35,197 nucleotides of DNA, taken from Comamonadaceae bacterium. Its GTDB lineage: Bacteria > Pseudomonadota > Gammaproteobacteria > Burkholderiales > Burkholderiaceae_C. This document shows positions 28,879 to 35,197 of the stretch, one piece after another (positions within the stretch are counted from its first letter, which is position 1; the number at the start of each line of letters is the position of its first letter). The position numbers and the translations under genes are program-made. The notes below the pieces were generated by a model, which was given only the letters and a program-made list of their open reading frames with translations, was not told where the DNA came from and did no database searches. Location: NCBI GenBank assembly GCA_947475685.1, contig CANJNC010000039.1, forward strand, positions 1-35,197, given 5' to 3'.

Positions 28879-29820
28879 ATGAGCGCCTCCTACGCAAAAG
28901 CGCTTGAAGTGGCCAAACAGTTGGTTGGCAATCAAGCCTTGAGTCCAAGTTCTTTGTACATCATCGCCTCTCCCATTGGCAATTTGGCAGACGTGAGCCT
29001 AAGAGCATTGTTTGTCTTGCAAACGATGGATTTCATTGCTTGCGAAGATACCCGGCACACCCAACAACTTTGTCGCTCCTATGGTCTGGAAATAGCCTCA
29101 TCTCACTGGATCCCCGTTCACCAGCACAATGAGCTGCAAGGGGCAGAGCGCGTCATTCAAGCGCTCTCAACCGGTGCCAAAGTGGCCTACTTGAGCGATG
29201 CTGGGACACCAGGCATCAGCGATCCAGGCTCGCGCTTGGTGAGCGCAGTTCAAGCAGAAGGCTTTAGAGTCGTTCCTTTGCCCGGACCTTCCAGCGTCAC
29301 CACACTGATAAGTGCAAGTGGCGCACATCTCGCAGACGATCAAAGCTTTATTTTTATAGGCTTTTTATCCTCAAAAGCTCAAATGCGTTCGCAACAAATT
29401 CAAGACATTGGCAAGGAGCACCGTTGTCAAATTATTTTAGAAGCCCCGCACCGAATCCTTGATTTGGCCAAGGCCTTGTCTGCTCTTGAGGAAAGGGTGA
29501 TCACCGTTGGCCGGGAGTTGACCAAACAGTTTGAAAGCATCAAGCGCTTAAAGGCCAAGGATCTTTTGGACTGGCTTTTGGAGGATTCGAACCGTCAAAA
29601 GGGGGAGTTTTGTATCTTGATTCACCCACTTCCCTTTGAGAAAGATCATCGCGAAATCGATGACAAGGTTCTCAAGCTCTTATTGGCGCACTTGCCACTT
29701 AAAACTGCCGTGGATTTGACCACGCAAATCACGGGTCAAGCCAAAAAAGGCCTCTATGCCCAGGCGCTCAAATTAAAGGCGCCCTCTCCCAATGTCAACG
29801 AAGATATGGATGAGGTCTGA
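28879..29820 (+). CDS. rsmI: 16S rRNA (cytidine-1402-2'-O)-methyltransferase
   Basis: RsmI methylates the ribose of C1402 in the P site of 16S rRNA using SAM. The 313-aa protein has ASPIGNLADVSLRAL (30-44), CEDTRHTQQL (55-64), VAYLSDAGTPGISDPGSRLV (102-121) and PLPGPSSVTTLISASG (133-148). It also has GFLSSKAQ and the C-terminal domain LTKQFESIKRL. Length is normal (about 285-300) with an N-terminal extension of about 20. It is divergent from diaA-dolP. Confidence 0.96.
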   Translation: MSASYAKALEVAKQLVGNQALSPSSLYIIASPIGNLADVSLRALFVLQTMDFIACEDTRHTQQLCRSYGLEIASSHWIPVHQHNELQGAERVIQALSTGAKVAYLSDAGTPGISDPGSRLVSAVQAEGFRVVPLPGPSSVTTLISASGAHLADDQSFIFIGFLSSKAQMRSQQIQDIGKEHRCQIILEAPHRILDLAKALSALEERVITVGRELTKQFESIKRLKAKDLLDWLLEDSNRQKGEFCILIHPLPFEKDHREIDDKVLKLLLAHLPLKTAVDLTTQITGQAKKGLYAQALKLKAPSPNVNEDMDEV

Positions 29821-29851
29821 TAGTCCCCATAAGGACTGCGCTAGAGAGCTG

Positions 29852-30679
29852 TCACTTGATTTGAACGATGGACTTCACAACCACATTGGAGGTGGGAAAA
29901 TTGGCCAAGCCATAAAGCGTAGCGGTGGATATTTGTGCCATGATGTCGATCACATTGAGCCCATCTAAGATTTGTCCAAACACCGCATAGCCTGGTGAGG
30001 CCTCGCTTTGGTAATCAAGCTTGGAGTTGTCCGCCAAGTTGAAATAAAACTGTGTGCTTGCAGAGTTGGGGGCCGAGGTTCTGGCCATTGCAATGCTTCC
30101 CCGCGTATTTTTCAATCCATTGCTAGACTCCAACACAATGAGGTTGCCTGCACCAGCTTGTTCACTCACAGAGGAGGTCAACCACCCGCCTTGAACAACA
30201 AACTGGGGAATGATTCTGTGCATCAAGGTATTGGTGTAGAAATTGGCATTGACATACTTTAGATAATTGTTGACCGTGATGGGCGCTGCCGTTGGGTAGA
30301 GCTCAACCGTCAAATCACCAAAATTCGTACTGATCTTGACTTGAGGGTTGGACACTTCAAAGTTCTTGATCACCATCTGAACGCCATCGGTGCTTTTGGT
30401 CACGATGTAGGCCTGACCCGCCACGTTTGGACTACAAGTTACATATTTTTCCGTGTCGCTTCCACCGGGCAAAAGCGCCAAGCCTTCGCAGTTTGACACG
30501 GACACCTGAAAGTCTTGGTTCAAATTGAGACCCATCAGTTTAAAGGTGGTTTTTTGACCATACATCACCTGATCCATGGTGATATCGGTCACAACAGGCA
30601 AACTCCCGTTGTTGCCTTGGCCACACGAGCCAAGAGCAAAGCACATCAGGACCAGCAGATATTTCAAAAGTTTTTTCAT
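29852..30679 (-). CDS. Lipoprotein peptidyl-prolyl cis-trans isomerase (cyclophilin type)
   Basis: A 275-aa envelope protein. The N-terminal signal is MKKLLKYLLVLMCFALGSC with C19 as the lipid cysteine. Residues about 25-110 form an IPT/Ig-like domain with two cysteines (C64 and C82) that may bond. From about 113 there is a cyclophilin: VKISTNFGDLTVELYPTAAP, FYTNTLMHRIIPQFVVQGG (148-166), NTRGSIAMARTSAPNSASTQFYFN. The H-R-x-I-P and FxxQGG catalytic pieces are intact. I start at 30679; the frame opens at 30730 but the later ATG gives the clean lipoprotein signal. Confidence 0.9.
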   Translation of the reverse strand: MKKLLKYLLVLMCFALGSCGQGNNGSLPVVTDITMDQVMYGQKTTFKLMGLNLNQDFQVSVSNCEGLALLPGGSDTEKYVTCSPNVAGQAYIVTKSTDGVQMVIKNFEVSNPQVKISTNFGDLTVELYPTAAPITVNNYLKYVNANFYTNTLMHRIIPQFVVQGGWLTSSVSEQAGAGNLIVLESSNGLKNTRGSIAMARTSAPNSASTQFYFNLADNSKLDYQSEASPGYAVFGQILDGLNVIDIMAQISTATLYGLANFPTSNVVVKSIVQIK

Positions 30680-30808
30680 CACTATTTTAGGGTTGACCCA
30701 GATCCATTGCATTTTGAAAGGAGACCGCATCCCCTTTCAATCCAAAAGCCTCATTTTGAGGGGTTTTAAGCTTAAGTATTTTAAGCACTTAATGTCTTTT
30801 ACATCACA

Positions 30809-31093
30809 TCAAGAACGAACGGAACCGCTCTTAACTGCATCGCGCAGCAAGGAGTTGATACGTGTTTGCCAACCCGGTCCCGTTGCCTTGAACGCTTCCA
30901 AAATCTCTGCGTCAACACGCATGTTTAGCGTTGGACGCTTCACTGCCACAGGCGGGCAACCTCTGCCCCTAGTGATCGATGGGCTCTTGCTTTCGTTATG
31001 CTTGAGTTCCGGTTTTGTGAGGCGTTGTGCCGGTCGCTTGGGTAACGGTAAGGCTGACCCATCTTGCCCCTCGCCCCTTGCCTGTCGGAGCAA
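30809..31093 (-). CDS. BrnA-like ribbon-helix-helix protein (possible antitoxin), overlapping fic
   Basis: The C-terminal half, PTLNMRVDAEILEAFKATGPGWQTRINSLLRDAV (split), is the BrnA-type RHH DNA-binding domain. In BrnTA, BrnA neutralises and represses the BrnT toxin. Here there is no brnT next to it. The only in-frame start upstream is TTG at 31093, with AAGG 5 nt before. It lies within the last 98 nt of fic in another frame; GTG codons at about 30949 and 30943 are other options. Usual relatives have an N-terminal TxDxL-like stretch, so this one may be shortened. Partner and expression are unknown. Confidence 0.55.
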   Translation of the reverse strand: MLRQARGEGQDGSALPLPKRPAQRLTKPELKHNESKSPSITRGRGCPPVAVKRPTLNMRVDAEILEAFKATGPGWQTRINSLLRDAVKSGSVRS

Positions 31094-32090
31094 TCAGACC
31101 TTCGGCTTTCATGGTTCGCAATACCAGCCGCACCATGTCACGGCTGATGCCGGGGCAGGCTTCTTCAATTTCAGAAATAGAAAAAGGTAGATTGCGCTTG
31201 AGTATTTCTGCCCGCACCCGGTCGCCTTTAGCACCACGACCACGCTCAATGGTACCGACTCGTGCTTCGAATTCCTTATAAGCGCGCAGCAATGCACCCC
31301 AAAAGTAGTCGAGCCATGGGGCGATATTTTGTATGCCCTCGTGCCAACCCTGCGAGCTGGCCTCTAGCGTTTCAAAGTAACTCTCCTTCGATTCCTCGAA
31401 AATCCGCTCCAGACTAATGAAGCGGCCCACGGTGTAGTCGGCGTGGTAGAGCAGTTGCAAGATGAGCAACCGAGCCATGCGGCCGTTGCCATCAGGGAAT
31501 GGATGCACGCATAAGAAATCAAGGATGACCAGCGGCACCAGCACCAGCGGGTCAGCCAAGTGCCGATCTAGCGCTGACCGATAGCGCACAATGGTGTCCG
31601 TCATCGCCATGGGCGTGAGGTGAGCCGCTACGGGGCGAAATCGAATGCGCGTACTGCCATCGGGGTGGCGCTCAATGATGTCGTTGTTGGTGGCTTTCCA
31701 GTGACCACCCGGCTGCGGCATATAGCGGTACAAGATGCTATGCAGTTGCAGGACCGTGCCCTCTGAGAAGGGCATTTGTTCTCCGCTGTCATGAATCAGC
31801 CCTAAGGCATCGCGGTAGCCTGCGATTTCTTGCTCGGAGCGGCTCTTGGGCGTGGCGTTTTTGAGTACCAGTGACTTGAGTCGGTGGGCTGCAACGACGA
31901 CACCTTCGAGTCGGTTGGAGGACTCCGTCGATTCGACAACTGCCACCTGCCGCAGGTCGCTCAGCACCTCTGGCGATTGAGCAACATATAAAAGCTGCTT
32001 ACCCCGGTACTCGCCCAGCGCGCGCAGCGTTGCCAGTTGCTGCGTGTCAAACCGCAGTTTGGCGAGGTAGTCTGGCGTTAGTGAGTGCAT
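30996..32090 (-). CDS. Fic-domain adenylyltransferase (toxin-like) with winged helix
   Basis: Fic enzymes add AMP to target proteins. The 364-aa protein has an N-terminal helical domain with SNRLEG (58-63), fitting the (S/T)xxxE(G/N) self-inhibitory motif of class II Fic. The core HPFPDGNGRMAR lies at 196-207, complete with H196, D200, G203 and R204. The C-terminal part from about 287 looks like a winged helix (LPFSISEIEEACPGISRDMVR, split). It resembles the group of stand-alone Fic/DOC proteins with wHTH tails. The ATG at 32090 lacks a clear ribosome-binding site. The gene lies in a remnant island next to tRNA-Arg. Confidence 0.93.
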   Translation of the reverse strand: MHSLTPDYLAKLRFDTQQLATLRALGEYRGKQLLYVAQSPEVLSDLRQVAVVESTESSNRLEGVVVAAHRLKSLVLKNATPKSRSEQEIAGYRDALGLIHDSGEQMPFSEGTVLQLHSILYRYMPQPGGHWKATNNDIIERHPDGSTRIRFRPVAAHLTPMAMTDTIVRYRSALDRHLADPLVLVPLVILDFLCVHPFPDGNGRMARLLILQLLYHADYTVGRFISLERIFEESKESYFETLEASSQGWHEGIQNIAPWLDYFWGALLRAYKEFEARVGTIERGRGAKGDRVRAEILKRNLPFSISEIEEACPGISRDMVRLVLRTMKAEGLIAPTGKGRGARWVSLTVTQATGTTPHKTGTQA

Positions 32091-32112
32091 GGCTCATGAA
32101 ATATTGAGAAAT

Positions 32113-32181
32113 TGGGGTAATCTTAATGCATATTGGGGCATTTTGTCACCAAATTGCCCCTTTATTTTGATGATTACCCCA
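32113..32181. promoter_or_regulatory. Nested inverted repeat operator upstream of fic
   Basis: Outer arms TGGGGTAATC (32113-32122) and GATTACCCCA (32172-32181) are perfect inverted repeats. Between them, GGGGCA-T-TTTG and CAAA-T-TGCCCC (32135-32160) pair around a TCAC loop. The motif GGGG(T/C)A occurs four times, two on each strand. It looks like a multi-site operator for a symmetrical DNA-binding protein such as the Fic winged helix or the BrnA-like RHH protein. Confidence 0.65.
32120..32149 (-). promoter_or_regulatory. Promoter of fic embedded in the nested repeat
   Basis: GTGACA (32149-32144, 5 of 6), an 18-bp spacer and TAAGAT (32125-32120, 4 of 6), giving a leader of about 22 nt. The -35 lies in the loop of the inner hairpin and the -10 overlaps the outer arm, so a protein bound to the repeats would block the polymerase. 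Confidence 0.5.
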
Positions 32182-32295
32182 TTTGATACCAAGCGTAGCG
32201 ACTTGAGACAAAGGCTTGCAATCTCAATTTGCACGCACACAAATCTGTGCAAGCGCACGGATCTCTGACCATGGGCCGTAGAGATTTCTACCCCC

Positions 32296-32601
32296 TTAGT
32301 CGCTCAACAAGTCATCGACTGAAGCCTCTGAGGCTGTTTCAAGTTGTTCTAGCGAGGTTATGTGGTACAAATCTTCCCCATGACGGCGCCGGTAACCCTT
32401 GGCGCAAACAGTCATGAGTTCGATGTTGCTGTGCATGGGTCTCTGCGCGAGTCGTAACTCAGCCTTATTGCGGTCTGAAGTTCTTAGAGAAATCCAGATT
32501 TCACGGCGTTTGAGTTGATTTTTTAGTTCTATTGGTACTTTTGCACGGTAATAGAAGGTATCTCCACGCCTGAAGAGGTATGTGGGATAAAGCCTAAGAT
32601 T
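32296..32601 (-). pseudogene. Tyrosine-recombinase (phage integrase) N-terminal fragment
   Basis: An open frame of 101 codons, too short and without ATG near its start. It reads YPTYLFRRGDTFYYRAKVP, then KRREIWISLRTSDRNKAELR, the N-terminal arm-binding region of DUF6538/phage-integrase proteins, before a stop. The catalytic C-terminal half (R-H-R-Y) is absent. No start codon exists between the upstream in-frame stop (32602-32604) and the conserved part. It begins 85 bp from the 3' end of tRNA-Arg, the classic site of island integrases, and therefore looks like a decayed integrase. Confidence 0.7.
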
Positions 32602-32685
32602 TCACTCCACTGGCGTAGCAACCACGTGTAGCAATTTCAGACTGCAAAACAATAAGTCCTTAGATGACCAGGCATTGCTATCCAT

Positions 32686-32761
32686 TGGTGCGGCTGGCGG
32701 GGATCGAACCCACGACCCTTGGCTTCGGAGGCCAATACTCTATCCACTGAGCTACAGCCGC
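32686..32761 (-). tRNA. tRNA-Arg(CCG)
   Basis: The minus strand folds to a full cloverleaf: acceptor GCGGCTG / CAGCCGC with A73, D-arm GCTC / GAGT, anticodon stem TTGGC / GCCAA with loop CTCCGAA (anticodon CCG), T-arm GTGGG-TTCGATC-CCCGC. The CCA end is encoded (32686-32688). It reads the arginine codon CGG. A TACAAT (minus strand) about 25 bases upstream could be its -10. Confidence 0.95.
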
Positions 32762-32890
32762 ACAGCCATAGACTTTGTATTGTAAATGCTCAGAAAGATT
32801 TACATTGTTTTACAGTGCCTAAAATAAGCCCTTTGCTCATTTTCACACCTTGCTCTAGGCTTTCTTTTAAAAAACGATCAACCCCTTTTT

Positions 32891-32919
32891 TTGGCGCAGA
32901 TCAAGCAGTTCGTTATAAT
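32891..32919 (+). promoter_or_regulatory. Strong promoter of the cytochrome c gene
   Basis: TTGGCG (32891-32896), a 17-bp spacer and a perfect TATAAT (32914-32919). The start would be near 32926, leaving a 28-nt leader containing a GAGG ribosome-binding site 6 nt before the ATG at 32954. Confidence 0.7.
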
Positions 32920-32953
32920 TGCTCTCTTATTTTCAACAAACTTTGAGGCTTTC

Positions 32954-33445
32954 ATGAGCGACGAGCATTCAGAAGATCACAATCCGATCAAAACCCCCAA
33001 ACAAATGCTTTATGCAATTTTGTTCTCCTTTGTGGTCCCGATTTTCGTCATCATTGGATTGGTTTATTTCGTCACCTCGGCCAACAAACCATCGGCCGGC
33101 GCGCCTGACACGCCAGACACGATCTCCGCTCGTCTCACCAAGGTGGGTCACGTTGAGATCAAAGACGCCAACCGAGTCCTCAAATCTGGAGAAGAGGTCT
33201 ACAAAGGACAATGCACAACCTGCCACTCCATTGGCGTTGCAGGCTCTCCTAAATTTGCAGATGCAAGCGCTTGGGGGCCCAGAATTGGCAAAGGATATGA
33301 AGCCTTGTTGACCTCTGCACTCAAAGGCAAAGGCGTCATGGCTGCTCAAGGTGGGGGAGAATACGAAGACCAAGAGATTGGACGAGCGGTGATCTACATG
33401 GCCAACGCAGCGGGCGCCAAATTCAAAGAACCCACCAAGCCTTGA
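32954..33445 (+). CDS. Membrane-anchored c5-type cytochrome c
   Basis: A 163-aa electron carrier. A single transmembrane helix spans about 20-41 (LYAILFSFVVPIFVIIGLVYF) with the heme domain outside. The heme site is CTTCH (C87, C90, H91), with M129 in KGVMAAQGG a plausible sixth ligand. The end AVIYMANAAG is typical of c5-family proteins. I use the ATG at 32954, not the TTG at 32891, since the promoter -35 starts at 32891. A bidirectional terminator follows. The redox partner is unknown but it probably serves the terminal oxidase. Confidence 0.9.
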   Translation: MSDEHSEDHNPIKTPKQMLYAILFSFVVPIFVIIGLVYFVTSANKPSAGAPDTPDTISARLTKVGHVEIKDANRVLKSGEEVYKGQCTTCHSIGVAGSPKFADASAWGPRIGKGYEALLTSALKGKGVMAAQGGGEYEDQEIGRAVIYMANAAGAKFKEPTKP

Positions 33446-33476
33446 ATGCCCTTTGAGGGCCTTGGGTTCACTCTTT

Positions 33477-33503
33477 AAAAGGCGAGCATGTTCTCGCCCT
33501 TTT
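33477..33503. terminator. Bidirectional intrinsic terminator
   Basis: GGCGAG (33481-33486) and CTCGCC (33493-33498) pair around CATGTT. AAAA stands before and CTTTT after, so either strand ends in a T-run. It serves both the cytochrome gene and the convergent minus-strand gene. Confidence 0.7.
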
Positions 33504-34042
33504 CAATGGTTTTTATGATGTGCCATGGGGCTTAAAACAAACCCAAAGGTCTGCGCCATCTCTTTTTGGGTGATTTCAGTGGTCTGGTAGGGTCCAAGCT
33601 CCAACATCTGCGCGGCCTGCCACATGTCCATGGTGTGCACCAAGCCAAATCCAAGTGCTGTTTTCAGATACAAAAGACCCTTTTCATCTTGAAAGCAATG
33701 CTCTAAACTGGTTTGTAAACCCGTGTGGGAAAGAAGCTCAAAGTGGTTCTGTTTGTGCTGAATTCTCCAAACCCATGGGCTTAACTCTAACTCCACATAC
33801 ACCCTTTGAGGCCCGTTTTGGAAAAACCACTGTCCCAGTGCATCGGCTTGGTAATTTCTAGAGATGAAGGCCACAAGCTTGGTGTGCTCTAAGCGCTTGC
33901 CCTTTGAAGACGCAAAGTTGCCCAACGCTTGAACATGTTCGTCTCGCATATACCATTGCCCCCTGGCGTCCAAACCCAGCCAGCCAAAACAATGCGGCAC
34001 ATCTGGCCATTTGATCAGGGCGCGTTTGACGATCTCATCCAT
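33503..34042 (-). CDS. Conserved protein of unknown function
   Basis: A 179-aa protein opening MDEIVKRALIKWPDVPHCFGWLGLDARGQW, with RNYQADALGQWFFQNGPQRVYVELE and a C-terminal FGFVLSP. I recognise this pattern as a family seen in Burkholderiales, where it often lies close to other metabolic genes, but I cannot name it. There is no signal peptide or transmembrane helix. It is 26 nt downstream of the SnoaL-like gene on the same strand, so the two are likely cotranscribed. Its function is not known to me. Confidence 0.8.
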   Translation of the reverse strand: MDEIVKRALIKWPDVPHCFGWLGLDARGQWYMRDEHVQALGNFASSKGKRLEHTKLVAFISRNYQADALGQWFFQNGPQRVYVELELSPWVWRIQHKQNHFELLSHTGLQTSLEHCFQDEKGLLYLKTALGFGLVHTMDMWQAAQMLELGPYQTTEITQKEMAQTFGFVLSPMAHHKNH

Positions 34043-34068
34043 GATCTATGGGTGCGGCAAAGTGGGGC

Positions 34069-34524
34069 TTAATGTAGAACGCTTGGGACGTCCAACTCTG
34101 TTTGAAGCGCGTCTGGGTTTCCGGGAGAGGCGTGATGCAAGACCATTCTCCAGCCTTGCGGCGTTTGCTGATAGACGTTGGTTGCAATGATATAGGCCTC
34201 TTGCGATTCCTTGCCCAAGGTAATTTGTATTTGTTCAAGCACATTGTGCATGGCACTGGTCAATGACTCCACTCTCTTTACACTCAACACATTCACGTGC
34301 ATCGATCCACCAGAGAAAATGGACTCAAAAGATTCTCTGATTTCTTGCGCCCCCACCAGCCTCATGCCTCCAGGATGCACGCAAACGATCTCATCTTCGT
34401 CCGCCCAACACGCCATGAGCTTTTCAATATCGGCTTTTTGCAAGGCGTCGTAAAAAGCTTGCTCAATTTCTTTGGCACTTCCACCAAGTGTCACCGCTCT
34501 TAACTTTGATTTGCTCATGGTCAT
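34069..34524 (-). CDS. SnoaL/DUF4440-like NTF2-fold protein
   Basis: A 151-aa protein with the NTF2-like cone fold. KEIEQAFYDALQKADIEKLMACWADEDEIVCVHPGG (split) is the opening helix-strand part, GAQEIRESFESIF follows, and GWRMVLHHASPG is the usual end. Such proteins bind small hydrophobic ligands or act as enzymes, and the activity cannot be read from sequence. The start at 34524 has AGG 7 nt upstream; 34518 is possible. It lies between the atpC terminator and the unknown gene. Confidence 0.82.
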   Translation of the reverse strand: MTMSKSKLRAVTLGGSAKEIEQAFYDALQKADIEKLMACWADEDEIVCVHPGGMRLVGAQEIRESFESIFSGGSMHVNVLSVKRVESLTSAMHNVLEQIQITLGKESQEAYIIATNVYQQTPQGWRMVLHHASPGNPDALQTELDVPSVLH

Positions 34525-34543
34525 GTTAAACCTGTGTTGAAAC

Positions 34544-34589
34544 AAAAAAAGGGCTGGTTCAAATGATCATTCATCTGACGCGAGCCCTT
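34544..34589 (-). terminator. Intrinsic terminator after atpC
   Basis: On the minus strand AAGGGCT pairs with AGCCCTT around a loop of about 27 nt, followed by a run of seven T. It ends the ATP synthase operon before the SnoaL-like gene, which it slightly precedes. Confidence 0.6.
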
Positions 34590-34607
34590 GATGGTTTGAA
34601 GAAAAGT

Positions 34608-35024
34608 TTATTTTGTCTGCTTGAATCTTCTCACTGCGGCCAACTCCGCCATCATGATGTACAACTCGGCCTGGGCTTTTGCCAAATCAATTTCTGACTT
34701 GGCGTTGGCAAGACTTTCCTGCGCAGCCTTCTTGGCTGCCTCGGCCTTCTCCTCATCCATGTCTTCACCTCGAACGGCCGTATCGGATAAAACGGTCACC
34801 GCATTGGGTTGCACTTCAATGATGCCACCAGCTACAAAAATAAAGGTCTCTTGACCATCCAGCGCTTGTATGCGAACCGAGCCCGCTTTGATTCGAGTAA
34901 TCAAGGGCGTGTGTCTGGGGTAGATGCCCAACTCTCCGTTTTCTCCTGGAAGGGCCACGAAGCGGGCCTCTCCGGAGAAGATCGACTCTTCTGCACTCAC
35001 GACATCAACATGGAGGGTATTCAT
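34608..35024 (-). CDS. atpC: ATP synthase F1 subunit epsilon
   Basis: Epsilon is part of the central stalk and inhibits ATP hydrolysis. The 138-aa protein has the N-terminal beta sandwich ([37 protein letters not shown], split) and the C-terminal helical part ([28 protein letters not shown]). Length matches the family. It follows atpD by 38 nt, the usual order (...atpD-atpC). Confidence 0.97.
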   Translation of the reverse strand: MNTLHVDVVSAEESIFSGEARFVALPGENGELGIYPRHTPLITRIKAGSVRIQALDGQETFIFVAGGIIEVQPNAVTVLSDTAVRGEDMDEEKAEAAKKAAQESLANAKSEIDLAKAQAELYIMMAELAAVRRFKQTK

Positions 35025-35062
35025 TCAAATTCCTAAAAAAGAGGTTGCTCAACGCTCTTTGA

Positions 35063-35197
35063 TTAAATCTTTTTGGCCTTCTCAAAAGCCTCATCGATTG
35101 TGCCCACCATATAAAACGCTTGCTCTGGCAAGTGATCACACTCACCGGCCACAATCATCTTAAAGCCACGAATCGTTTCGGCCAATGACACGTACTT
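35063..35197 (-). CDS. atpD: ATP synthase F1 subunit beta, C-terminal end (runs off the window)
   Basis: Beta carries the catalytic sites of F1. The last 44 codons are present: [20 protein letters not shown], then [24 protein letters not shown] and TAA. This is the strongly conserved end of beta. The rest of the gene and the atp operon continue beyond 35197. Confidence 0.95.
   Translation of the reverse strand, partial: KYVSLAETIRGFKMIVAGECDHLPEQAFYMVGTIDEAFEKAKKI

Larger units (their letters stand above)
30809..32685. mobile_element. Remnant genomic island at the 3' end of tRNA-Arg(CCG)
   Basis: The order from the tRNA is int fragment, fic, BrnA-like ORF, all on the same strand as the tRNA. 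This is the layout of an integrase-encoded element inserted at the tRNA 3' end. Fic looks richer in G/C at third codon positions than its neighbours, judged by eye. I could not find a second copy of the tRNA 3' end at the far border (30.73-30.81 kb), so the far attachment site is lost or outside. The exact limits are uncertain. Confidence 0.5.

Noticed and set aside
30731..30808. CCTC-ATTTT-GAGG hairpin as an attachment site or terminator
   Set aside because: Only 4 bp of stem; no copy of the tRNA 3' end nearby, so neither claim is supported.

Overview
This window looks like a chromosomal segment of a Burkholderiales betaproteobacterium, most likely Comamonadaceae-like with a moderate GC content. 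The evidence is the order of the ribosomal genes (secY-infA-rpmJ-rpsM-rpsK-rpsD-rpoA), a recG-oxyR-ubiA run with an OxyR that has cysteines exactly at 199 and 208, a PhaM-type PHA-granule protein, and a c5-like cytochrome. The family-level assignment is an inference. Genes are tightly packed: three convergent pairs abut or overlap at their stop codons.

Region 1 (1-8181, minus strand) is the spc operon followed by the alpha operon, from rplN to the first 172 codons of rpoA. It begins at rplN, not within a continuous S10-spc block. A strong sigma70-type promoter (perfect TTGACA box) and a leader of about 140 nt with two hairpins precede rplN, and beyond them lies divergent proC. Region 2 (8399-16557) holds proC, a small exported Lys-tailed protein, the minus-strand run recG-oxyR-ubiA, and the queuosine pair queA-tgt. 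Region 3 (16558-22555) has a FIST-domain sensor, phaM, a VOC protein, a fumarylacetoacetate-hydrolase-family enzyme, a DUF3108-like exported protein and an AbrB-family membrane protein whose start is built on a hexamer repeat. Region 4 (22556-30679) has a gene-poor gap, purU, glcD without glcE or glcF beside it, yggS, a beta-hydroxyacid dehydrogenase, the dolP-diaA pair divergent from rsmI, and a lipoprotein cyclophilin.

Region 5 (about 30.8-32.8 kb) is the most unusual part and reads as a remnant genomic island at a tRNA gene. The order is tRNA-Arg(CCG), then an integrase fragment that is too short and lacks a start codon, then a Fic protein, then an overlapping BrnA-like ribbon-helix-helix ORF. 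The fic promoter sits inside a nested inverted repeat made of four GGGG(T/C)A half-sites. I infer a self-regulated Fic plus RHH module carried in by a now-dead integrase.

Region 6 (32891-35197) has a membrane-anchored c-type cytochrome with a near-ideal promoter, two small proteins (one of unknown family, one SnoaL/DUF4440-like), then atpC and the last 44 codons of atpD, the end of the ATP synthase operon.
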